Assembly: GCA_024636405.1 (NCBI GenBank)
Contig: JAGXHC010000044.1
Coordinates: forward strand, 1-21,838
Source: Sulfitobacter sp.
Lineage (GTDB): Bacteria; Pseudomonadota; Alphaproteobacteria; Rhodobacterales; Rhodobacteraceae
Length of the DNA: 21,838 nt
Reading direction: 5' to 3'
The notes below the pieces were generated by a model that was given only the letters and a program-made list of their open reading frames with translations, was not told where the DNA came from and ran no database searches. Below, in pieces: positions 15,736 to 21,838 of this stretch; position 1 is the first letter of the stretch; every line of letters begins with the position of its first letter. The translations under genes were made by a program, and so were the position numbers.

Positions 15736-17070
15736 TTACCAGTTGTCCCGGAACCATTTTACCGCCCGCTTCAGCGACCGCGACGGGTAGCGGTCAGCGG
15801 GAATTTCGAAGTCCCACCATTCATCCTGCGGATGCGCCGCAAAGAGCGCCAGACCGACAGCCGCGGCAAACCCCTGCCCGGTCGCGGCCTGTGGCAGGCC
15901 GTGCACCCGCAAGGGGCGACCCAACCGAACCTGCTGGCCCAGAATTTTGCTCGCCAACCCGTCAAGGCCAGGAATTTGGCTGCCTCCGCCGGTAAGCACA
16001 ATCTGTTGGCTGGGCAAATGGTCAAAACCGGCGGCATCCAGCCGAACGCGAACTTCCTCCAGTATTTCTTCTACCCTGGGACGCATGATCCCGATCAACT
16101 CTGCCCGGCTGGCCGTGCGGCGGTCGTGCTCATAATCTCCCGTTTCGCCGCCGATCTCGATCATCTCGCGGTCGTCCATTCCGGTGGCGTGCACCCCGCC
16201 GTAAAATGTCTTGATGCGTTCGGCATTGGCTGTGGGAACCTGTAGCCCCATGGAAATGTCACTGGTCACATGGTCGCCGCCCATGCGCACGGTGTCGGCA
16301 TATATCATGTGCTTTTTGATGAAGATCGACACACTGGTCGAACCGCCGCCAAGATCAATACAGGCAGCGCCCAGTTCCTGCTCATCCTCGACCATCGCGG
16401 AAATGCCCGAGGCATAGGCAGACGAGGCAATACCGGCAAGTTCCAGATCGCACCGCTTGATGCAATGCGCCAGATGCTGCACCGCATCCGCGTCCACCGT
16501 CAGCATATGCATGTCAACCGACAACCGGTTGCCCAATTGGCCGCGCGGATCCCCCAGACCGGACCGATGATCCAGCGCAAAATTGACCGGCTGCGCGTGC
16601 AGGACTTCGCGGCCTTCGCCGTATTCCGGCACATCGCATCCGGCCAGCACCCGTGCCACATCCTGTTCGGACACCGCCTGGCCGTCCAGATCCACCTGCG
16701 CATCCAGCCCATAACTGCGCGGCTCGCCGCCCGAAAAACACGCGATCACGTGGTCAACACGGATCCCCGCCATCTTCTGCGCACCCTGAAGTGCCGTGCG
16801 GATGGCGCGTTCCGTCTCGCCCATTGCACAGATTTCACCAAAGCGGACACCGCGTGAACGTGTCGTCGCCGCGCCGATTACCCGAAAGCCCGACTGACCC
16901 GCCAGCGATCCGATTTCGCCTTCTTCGCCCAACTTGCCGACACCGTCAAAGCGCAGGACAAGGCAGGCGATCTTGGAACTGCCGACATCGAGGATCGCCA
17001 CCACCCCGCGTTGCATCGCCAGTTTCCGCATGTGTCGCATGGAGCGTTGGCTGTCATAAAGATCGGTCAT
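15736..17070 (-). CDS. ftsA: Cell division protein FtsA
   Basis: FtsA is the actin-like ATPase that tethers FtsZ to the inner membrane and recruits later divisome proteins. The chosen ATG gives 444 residues with a family-typical start (MTDLYDSQRSMRHMRK). The ATPase phosphate loops are VVAILDVGSSKIACLVL (23-39) and the later CIDLGGGSTSVSIF. A further conserved segment is VLTGGGSQIPGL. The C-terminus SLKRAVKWFRDNW is the amphipathic membrane-targeting helix. The open frame reaches 19 codons further upstream to 17127 inside ftsQ, which is judged not real. The start lies 19 bases after the ftsQ stop behind a weak GGGA, so translation is probably coupled to ftsQ. Confidence 0.96.
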   Translation of the reverse strand: MTDLYDSQRSMRHMRKLAMQRGVVAILDVGSSKIACLVLRFDGVGKLGEEGEIGSLAGQSGFRVIGAATTRSRGVRFGEICAMGETERAIRTALQGAQKMAGIRVDHVIACFSGGEPRSYGLDAQVDLDGQAVSEQDVARVLAGCDVPEYGEGREVLHAQPVNFALDHRSGLGDPRGQLGNRLSVDMHMLTVDADAVQHLAHCIKRCDLELAGIASSAYASGISAMVEDEQELGAACIDLGGGSTSVSIFIKKHMIYADTVRMGGDHVTSDISMGLQVPTANAERIKTFYGGVHATGMDDREMIEIGGETGDYEHDRRTASRAELIGIMRPRVEEILEEVRVRLDAAGFDHLPSQQIVLTGGGSQIPGLDGLASKILGQQVRLGRPLRVHGLPQAATGQGFAAAVGLALFAAHPQDEWWDFEIPADRYPSRSLKRAVKWFRDNW

Positions 17071-17089
17071 ATCGTTAATGTCCCAAAGA

Positions 17090-17971
17090 TCACTGGCCCG
17101 AAAGCTGCTTGATATCCCACCATGCACGGGTGGCCTGTTCGTTCATTCTTACGGTTGGCCGTTCGGCCAGACGCATATCGACCCGCGATACATCGCGCGT
17201 CAAAAGTTCCTGTGCGCGTTCCAGCGCAATCACGCGTTCCAATGCCTGCAATGCACCGGTTTCGGGCAGCAATATACGCTGGTCGCGGTCCAGCACGATA
17301 TCCCAGCGCCGGTTCCCGATGCGCACGATCCCCAGCAACCGTCCATCCAGCGCCGAGGCCGCGCGGATCAAATCAAGCGCTTCGGGGACATGGCGCGGCG
17401 CACCCTGCCCCGCAATCATCGGAAGGTCAGCAAAATCGCCACGGTTGGGGATATCAGCCACATGTGCGCCCGCGTCATCCACCAATGACAAGCCATCTTC
17501 GCTGCGCCAGACAGCAACCGGCAGGCGCGGCGTCACATCCACCTGCAACACGCCACCCGGACGGATGCGCACATTGGTCTGGCGCACACCGTGCAGCGCA
17601 GAGATCTGCGCGCGGATCTCCGGCAGGTCCAGATCGAATGAGCTGAGCGGAAATACAATCGGCACCGCGGCACGGATCTGGCCTGCCAGCGCATCTTCGG
17701 CGCCGTCGATCGCCATCAGCTTGACCATGAATTCGGGCCGGTCCTGGATGCTGGAACGGGCATCCGCCACAGCCTGCACGATCGCGCCACGCCGGTCATC
17801 ATTGGCCAGATAAATCGTGCTCGCCAGCAGCGTCAGACAGAAGGGCAAGCCAACCCGAAGCCCAAACCGAAATCCCGGCGTCAGCATCAGCCGCTGCATC
17901 CGCCACGCCCAGCGGGACGGCGCGGGATCAGCTTTGGTGGTCTTCGGCTTGCGGTGCATCAACGTGAACAT
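17090..17971 (-). CDS. ftsQ: Cell division protein FtsQ
   Basis: FtsQ is a bitopic inner-membrane protein that links early and late divisome proteins through its periplasmic domain. The chosen ATG gives 293 residues. Residues 1-35 are a basic cytoplasmic tail, about 36-56 a single membrane segment (FGLRVGLPFCLTLLASTIYL) and about 75-145 a POTRA domain (FMVKLMAIDGAE through VDVTPRLPVAVW). The rest is the beta domain. The start at 17971 overlaps the end of ddl by 13 bases and has GGAGGA six bases upstream, a strong site. A second ATG four codons later overlaps the ddl stop as TGATG and is an alternative. Upstream in-frame codons to 18190 are a shadow of ddl. Confidence 0.95.
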   Translation of the reverse strand: MFTLMHRKPKTTKADPAPSRWAWRMQRLMLTPGFRFGLRVGLPFCLTLLASTIYLANDDRRGAIVQAVADARSSIQDRPEFMVKLMAIDGAEDALAGQIRAAVPIVFPLSSFDLDLPEIRAQISALHGVRQTNVRIRPGGVLQVDVTPRLPVAVWRSEDGLSLVDDAGAHVADIPNRGDFADLPMIAGQGAPRHVPEALDLIRAASALDGRLLGIVRIGNRRWDIVLDRDQRILLPETGALQALERVIALERAQELLTRDVSRVDMRLAERPTVRMNEQATRAWWDIKQLSGQ

Positions 17972-18879
17972 GACGCGTCCTCCACCAGTTGCGCACAAAG
18001 ATCGGCAAATGAAATTCCCAGCGCCTGCGCCTGTTCCGGGGTCAGCGATGTGCCGGTCATGCCTGGCTGCGTATTTGTCTCCAGCAAGATCAGGCCCTCG
18101 GCGCCGCGCGCTTCGTCCCAGCGGAAATCGGTGCGGCTGATGCCGCGACATCCCAGTGCTGTGTGCGCCCGCTCGGCATATCTCAGGCAAAGATCGAAAA
18201 TGTCCGCTGGCAGAACGGCTGGCACCACATGGCGCGAGCCGCCGACCTTGTATTTGGCATCGTAATCATACCAACCCGTGGTGATGATATCGGTAACCGT
18301 GAGCGCCCGGTCGCCCAGCACGGTGGTGGTCAATTCGCGGCCCGGCGCAAAAGTTTCGACCATGACCTCATCTGGCATGTCATCGGACAATTGCGGCGGG
18401 CCATTGTTGTCCAACCCAACCAGATAGACCCCAACAGACGAGCCTTCGTTATTTGGTTTGACCACATAGGGCGGCGTCATCACGTGGTCACGGCGCACGT
18501 CTTCGGCGCGCGCGATGATGCTGTCAACCACAGGCAGACCGACACGGCGGAACACATCTTTGCTGCGCTGCTTGTCCATTGCAAGGGCCGACGCCAGAAC
18601 GCCCGAATGGGTATAGGGGATCTGCAGCCATTCCAGCAGCCCCTGCACACAGCCATCTTCGCCCCAGCGGCCATGCAGGCCATTAAAGACAACGTTCGGC
18701 TTGATTTGCTGCAATACGTCACAAAGATCGGGGCCTGCGTCGACCTCAATTACATTGTAGTCCCGTTCCCGCAATGCAGCGGCGCAGGCGCGCCCAGTTG
18801 AAAGCGACACTTCGCGTTCAGCCGAATGGCCACCTATCAATACCGCCACTGTCGGGGTTGTCCTGCTCGACTTACCCAC
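17959..18879 (-). CDS. ddl: D-alanine--D-alanine ligase
   Basis: This cytoplasmic ATP-grasp enzyme joins two D-alanines to make the dipeptide that MurF adds to the peptidoglycan precursor. The protein has 306 residues, the usual size. Motifs are VLIGGHSAEREVSLSTG (13-29), LHGRWGEDGCVQGLLE, the ATP-binding VVKPNNEGSSVGV and the metal- and D-Ala-binding LLETNTQPGMT near the C-terminus. The start codon is GTG, preceded by AAAGG seven bases upstream. It lies 44 bases after murB and overlaps ftsQ. From its place in the division cluster it corresponds to the ddlB of other proteobacteria. Confidence 0.96.
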   Translation of the reverse strand: MGKSSRTTPTVAVLIGGHSAEREVSLSTGRACAAALRERDYNVIEVDAGPDLCDVLQQIKPNVVFNGLHGRWGEDGCVQGLLEWLQIPYTHSGVLASALAMDKQRSKDVFRRVGLPVVDSIIARAEDVRRDHVMTPPYVVKPNNEGSSVGVYLVGLDNNGPPQLSDDMPDEVMVETFAPGRELTTTVLGDRALTVTDIITTGWYDYDAKYKVGGSRHVVPAVLPADIFDLCLRYAERAHTALGCRGISRTDFRWDEARGAEGLILLETNTQPGMTGTSLTPEQAQALGISFADLCAQLVEDASCSR

Positions 18880-18923
18880 CGTAGTGCCTTTTGTCCCGGA
18901 CCGTTCACGGCCACTGTTTTTAT

Positions 18924-19916
18924 TTAGCTTTTTGCGTCTTTTTGCCGTTTTCCGGCTTTTGCCTCTGGCATCGGATCACCCAATTCTTCACCGATGCGCA
19001 TGATTTCCCATTGTAGACTTATCCCGCTCTTATCGTAAACCTTTTTTCGCACTTCTTCGCCCAATCCTTCCAGATCGGCAGCAGAGGCGTCGCCGGTGTT
19101 GATCAGGAAATTGGAATGCTTCGGGCTCATCTGTGCCCCGCCGCGCTGTGCGCCGCGCATGCCGGCATCGTCAATCACCTTCCAGGCCTTCAGATCATGC
19201 ACGTCGTCCGCGCGCCCGGTGCTGGAAAATCCCGCCGGATTGCGAAAGGTGGACCCGGCGCTGCGGTCTTTTGTGGGCTGTGTCTCATCGCGCTTGCGCA
19301 ACTGTTCAGCCATGCGCGCGTGCAGCGTTTCGGGATCGCCGGGGGGCGGTGCGAAAGTTGCACTGACAATGACGGTGCCGTCGGCCAGATTGCTCTGACG
19401 GTAGGAGAATTGCAGGTCCTGCGCCGTCAGCGTGACCAGCGCGCCCGCGCGTGTCACCGCCTGTGCGCTGACGAAATGATCCGCCGTATAGCTGCCATAG
19501 CAGCCCGCATTCATCCGCACCGCGCCGCCGATGCTGCCCGGAATGGTGCGCAAAAAGGTAAGATCAAGGCCTGCGTCCGCCGCGCGCCGTGCCACATGCG
19601 CATCCAGCGCCGCCGCCCCGGCTGTCACATGCGCGCCCGATATTTCACCCGATATCTCGATCGCGTTGAACCCGCGTCCCAACCGGATCACAACCGCGCG
19701 CAAGCCACCGTCGCGCACGATCAGATTGCTGCCCACGCCCATCGGAAACACCTTTACCGCTGCGGGAAGGTCGCGCAGGAAATCACGCAAATCGTCCAGA
19801 TCGGCAGGCTGAAACAGGTAATCCGCAGGCCCGCCAACGCGCAGCCATGTCAGATCATTCAAGGGACGCCGCGGCGTCAGGGTGCCGCGCACCTGCGGCA
19901 AGGTCGTATCATTCAT
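18924..19916 (-). CDS. murB: UDP-N-acetylenolpyruvoylglucosamine reductase MurB
   Basis: MurB is the FAD- and NADPH-dependent enzyme that reduces UDP-GlcNAc-enolpyruvate to UDP-MurNAc. The protein has 330 residues. FAD-binding motifs are [16 protein letters not shown] (56-71) and [18 protein letters not shown] (124-141). The catalytic acid serine is S222 in SAGSTFRNP, and E304 near the C-terminus ([11 protein letters not shown]) matches the active-site glutamate. The C-terminal tail is Lys-rich. The start has AGGGCGG about six bases upstream. It follows the last of four small membrane genes after 31 bases and precedes ddl by 44 bases, so it is probably part of one long transcript from murC. 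Confidence 0.96.
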   Translation of the reverse strand: MNDTTLPQVRGTLTPRRPLNDLTWLRVGGPADYLFQPADLDDLRDFLRDLPAAVKVFPMGVGSNLIVRDGGLRAVVIRLGRGFNAIEISGEISGAHVTAGAAALDAHVARRAADAGLDLTFLRTIPGSIGGAVRMNAGCYGSYTADHFVSAQAVTRAGALVTLTAQDLQFSYRQSNLADGTVIVSATFAPPPGDPETLHARMAEQLRKRDETQPTKDRSAGSTFRNPAGFSSTGRADDVHDLKAWKVIDDAGMRGAQRGGAQMSPKHSNFLINTGDASAADLEGLGEEVRKKVYDKSGISLQWEIMRIGEELGDPMPEAKAGKRQKDAKS

Positions 19917-19947
19917 GTCTCCGCCCTACGAAGTCTTGCGGCCGAGG

Positions 19948-20247
19948 TCAATTTTCACCCTGATCGCGGTTGACCCGGCTGTCGCGCCATTGTCGCACGA
20001 TACGTCCCGCCAGCCACCCCGCGCCAAACGCACAGATCCCGTACAGCGCGACAGCCGCCTGCGCCATCATCGCATGCGGATCCAGCAGCTGTGTGTGCAG
20101 CCCAAAGACGATCCAGCCCGCATCCAGCGCCAAGCCAAATATCAAGACGCCCAGAAACAGAACAAAACGGGCGCGAAATCCGCACCAGGCACAGGCCAGC
20201 ATCCACACCGCCAGCACAGCGATCAAAAAGGTGATCGTGCCGGTCAT
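19948..20247 (-). CDS. Small membrane protein (99 aa), fourth of four between murC and murB
   Basis: A 99-residue hydrophobic protein with about three membrane segments (TITFLIAVLAVWMLACAW; FVLFLGVLIFGLALDAGWIV; MAQAAVALYGICAFGAGWLA) and a charged C-terminal tail (RIVRQWRDSRVNRDQGEN). Its ATG overlaps the stop codon of the preceding gene as ATGA, which argues for real, coupled translation. The family was not recognised. Its last segment (YGICAFGAGWLAGRIVR) resembles the end of the first small protein (YSGPALLLGWAAGLLIR), so the two may be distant relatives. The position suggests an envelope role, but there is no direct evidence for it. Confidence 0.75.
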   Translation of the reverse strand: MTGTITFLIAVLAVWMLACAWCGFRARFVLFLGVLIFGLALDAGWIVFGLHTQLLDPHAMMAQAAVALYGICAFGAGWLAGRIVRQWRDSRVNRDQGEN

Positions 20248-20519
20248 TCTGCAGGTTCGCGTGTGCGGTCGGGTCCCGGACGTAACCCGCGCAGCCAGCG
20301 ACCCAGGAAAATCACCGGCCAGCGCAGTACCGAGCAGCCGCCAGCTAGAACCAGCAGGCCCAGCCACGGTCCATGCTGCGCCGTGACATAACCGACGATG
20401 GGAATACCGATGGCGATCAGCACATAGGCGTTGCGCCAATGGTTGTCGCGGCTTGGCGTCATGGCAAGAACATTGGCAAACAGCGCCCAGAGACAGGCAA
20501 GCAGCAGCGAAAGGCTCAT
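20244..20519 (-). CDS. Small membrane protein (91 aa), DUF2484-like, second paralogue
   Basis: A 91-residue protein with two or three hydrophobic segments (SLLLACLWALFANVLAM; YVLIAIGIPIVGYVTA; WLGLLVLAGGCSVL) and an Arg-rich tail. It shares the spaced residues L-W-x8-A-M-x-P-x-R near its start and S-x2-R-x-P then L-R-G-x2-P near its end with its upstream neighbour, so the two are tandem paralogues. From memory, DUF2484 proteins of this size occur beside murB in Rhodobacterales. That assignment needs a profile search. ATG overlaps the preceding stop (ATGA), and its own stop overlaps the next start the same way. Confidence 0.8.
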   Translation of the reverse strand: MSLSLLLACLWALFANVLAMTPSRDNHWRNAYVLIAIGIPIVGYVTAQHGPWLGLLVLAGGCSVLRWPVIFLGRWLRGLRPGPDRTREPAE

Positions 20520-20767
20520 TCGGGGATCTCCGGTTTCTGGCCACGCAGACGCGCGATAATATAGCGTAGCGGGTTGCGGAACATTGAGACAAAAGCCAGC
20601 ACCGCAAGCGCGGCCACGACCCAGCTGACCTGCATCCCGATCATCGTGATCAGAACAGGCGCGGCCAACAGCAACATCACCCCCGGCACGTATTGCCGCC
20701 GCATTGGCAACATCGCGACCGCCACAGAAGCAAACACCCACAATATGCAAAACCAGAGCAACATCAC
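20516..20767 (-). CDS. Small membrane protein (83 aa), DUF2484-like, first paralogue
   Basis: An 83-residue protein with hydrophobic segments MLLWFCILWVFASVAVAM, VMLLLAAPVLITMIGM and WVVAALAVLAFVSMF and a basic, acidic-ended tail (LRGQKPEIPE). L9-W10, A18-M19, P21 and R23 line up without gaps with the next gene, as do S61, R64, P66 and L74-R75-G76 with an offset of two. The start is taken as GTG at 20767, which overlaps the previous stop as GTGA and lies seven bases after AAAGGG. The next codon is ATG (20764), an equally possible start. The function is unknown; a membrane role near peptidoglycan synthesis is inferred only from position. Confidence 0.8.
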   Translation of the reverse strand: MMLLWFCILWVFASVAVAMLPMRRQYVPGVMLLLAAPVLITMIGMQVSWVVAALAVLAFVSMFRNPLRYIIARLRGQKPEIPE

Positions 20768-21012
20768 CGCGCCGCCCTTTCGGCCAGCGTTCGCCGGATC
20801 AGCAGCCCGGCCGCCCAGCCCAGCAACAGCGCGGGGCCGCTGTAAACGATCAGCGGCGCGTCAAGCCAATGATGCGTGCCGCCTGCGATCCCCTGCCAGA
20901 TAAAGTAGAAACAGACGCCCACGACACCCACCAGCAAGCCGCCCACAAGTGCGGGCCGCCACGCAAAATACGAAATCGCGAGACCACCGGCGAAGGCTGC
21001 CGCAAGCCACAT
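20764..21012 (-). CDS. Small membrane protein (82 aa), first of four after murC
   Basis: An 82-residue hydrophobic protein with about three membrane segments (AAAFAGGLAISYFAW; ALVGGLLVGVVGVCFYFIWQ; APLIVYSGPALLLGWAAGLLI) and a basic C-terminus (RRTLAERAAR). The ATG begins one base after the murC stop (TGAGATG), so translation is very likely coupled to murC. The family was not recognised. It is probably conserved with its neighbours as part of the murC-murB interval, but this cannot be confirmed here. Confidence 0.75.
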   Translation of the reverse strand: MWLAAAFAGGLAISYFAWRPALVGGLLVGVVGVCFYFIWQGIAGGTHHWLDAPLIVYSGPALLLGWAAGLLIRRTLAERAAR

Positions 21013-21013
21013 C

Positions 21014-21838
21014 TCAGGCAGCCCCCTGTTTCAGGGCGTGCAATTTGTCCGGCAGACCATTGGCCCAGCCGCTGATTGATCCGGCACCCAGACAGACCAC
21101 CATATCGCCGGGCCGGGCCTGTTCACGCACAAGGCGGGCCAGATCGTCTTCGTCTTGCACCGCGCGGGCGTGGCGATGCCCATGCCGGATCAACCCGGCA
21201 ACCAGATCGTCACGGCTGGCCCCTGCGATCGGGTCTTCACCTGCGGCATAGACACTGGTGATGCCGACCACATCGGCATCATTGAAACAGGCGCAGAAAT
21301 CCTCGAACAGATCGTGCAAGCGGCTGTAGCGGTGCGGCTGGTGCACCGCAATCACGCGCCCTTCGGTCGCTTGACGCGCAGCCTTGAGCACGGCAGTGAT
21401 TTCAACGGGATGGTGGCCGTAGTCATCGATAATCGTCACACCGTCAACCTCGCCGACTTTCGTAAAGCGCCGGTTAACGCCGCCAAACTCGGCCAGTGCG
21501 GTGCGTATTTCTTCGGCTTTCATGCCCAGATGCCGCGCCACGGCAACTGCTGCCAGCGCGTTGGACACGTTATGATCGCCGGGCATCGGCAAGGAGCAAT
21601 CGCGGATCACGATGTCTTCGGCTTGCAAGGCAATGTTGAAATGCGCCACCCCGGCCTTGTAATGCAGGCCCACCGCCCGGACATCCGCCTGCGCGTTGAA
21701 ACCGTACGTCACGACGCGGCGGTCTGTGATCTTGCCGACCAGCGCCTGCACCTCTGCATGATCGGTACAGCAAACGGCCAGGCCGTAGAACGGAATGTTG
21801 CTGACAAAATCAAGAAAGCCTTTGCGCAGCGTGTCAAA
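21014..21838 (-). CDS. murC: UDP-N-acetylmuramate--L-alanine ligase MurC, 5' end outside the window
   Basis: MurC is the cytoplasmic ATP-dependent ligase that adds L-alanine to UDP-MurNAc, the first amino acid of the peptidoglycan stem. Only the C-terminal 274 residues are present, and the frame runs open to the last base. The fragment begins with [19 protein letters not shown], part of the central ATP-binding domain. It contains [16 protein letters not shown], then [21 protein letters not shown] and [11 protein letters not shown], all typical of MurC. By comparison with the usual length of about 470 residues, some 190-200 N-terminal residues, including the Gly-rich ATP loop, are missing. It heads the run of four small membrane genes, murB, ddl and ftsQAZ. 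Confidence 0.96.
   Translation of the reverse strand, partial: FDTLRKGFLDFVSNIPFYGLAVCCTDHAEVQALVGKITDRRVVTYGFNAQADVRAVGLHYKAGVAHFNIALQAEDIVIRDCSLPMPGDHNVSNALAAVAVARHLGMKAEEIRTALAEFGGVNRRFTKVGEVDGVTIIDDYGHHPVEITAVLKAARQATEGRVIAVHQPHRYSRLHDLFEDFCACFNDADVVGITSVYAAGEDPIAGASRDDLVAGLIRHGHRHARAVQDEDDLARLVREQARPGDMVVCLGAGSISGWANGLPDKLHALKQGAA

Noticed and set aside
13740..17095. 13-base repeat CAGTGATCTTTGG upstream of both lpxC (13740-13752) and ftsA (17083-17095)
   Set aside because: A few shared 13-mers are expected by chance in 21 kb, and the ftsA copy overlaps the ftsQ stop codon.
17972..18190. 73-codon N-terminal extension of FtsQ
   Set aside because: It lies within ddl in another frame. The ATG at 17971 has a strong ribosome binding site and gives the normal FtsQ layout.

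Overview
The window looks like one contig from the chromosome of an alphaproteobacterium of the Rhodobacterales (Roseobacter/Rhodobacter type). The basis is the gene order murC, murB, ddl, ftsQ, ftsA, ftsZ, lpxC, bamD, recN, the FtsZ C-terminal peptide ending in [10 protein letters not shown], the aerobic cobaltochelatase subunits CobS and CobT, and GC-rich coding DNA. The first 19 bases are the Tn5 mosaic-end sequence used in transposase-based library preparation. They are an untrimmed adapter, so position 20 is the true left end of the genomic DNA. The assembly appears to have stopped inside a short palindromic repeat that occurs again near 8164.

Left half (164-8093, mostly + strand): a large TPR protein, cobS, a bidirectional terminator, a secreted PRC-barrel protein on the - strand, then cobT, an M24 aminopeptidase P and a small DUF427 protein. 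The last two start with TTG behind good Shine-Dalgarno sequences. CobS and CobT are the AAA+ ATPase and the VWA-domain partner of the cobaltochelatase that inserts cobalt during aerobic B12 synthesis. The large subunit CobN is not in the window. The + strand run ends in a hairpin terminator inside a cluster of palindromes (8124-8210).

Right half (8237-21838, all - strand; transcription runs from the right end towards 8237): murC (5' end missing), four tiny overlapping membrane-protein genes, murB, ddl, ftsQ, ftsA, ftsZ, a terminator, lpxC, bamD, recN and a ClC-type chloride transporter. MurC, MurB and Ddl make the peptidoglycan precursor. FtsQ, FtsA and FtsZ build the divisome. LpxC commits to lipid A synthesis and BamD assembles outer-membrane proteins, so the block couples envelope synthesis with division.

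This is mostly an ordinary core-genome region and I see no new multi-gene defence or mobile system. The points most worth checking are: an amber codon at codon 8 of the conserved RecN reading frame; the four overlapping small membrane genes between murC and murB, of which the middle two are tandem paralogues; a ClC protein with channel-like substitutions at ion- and proton-pathway positions; and the palindromic intergenic repeat. No tRNA, rRNA, CRISPR array, insertion sequence or cobalamin riboswitch was seen.
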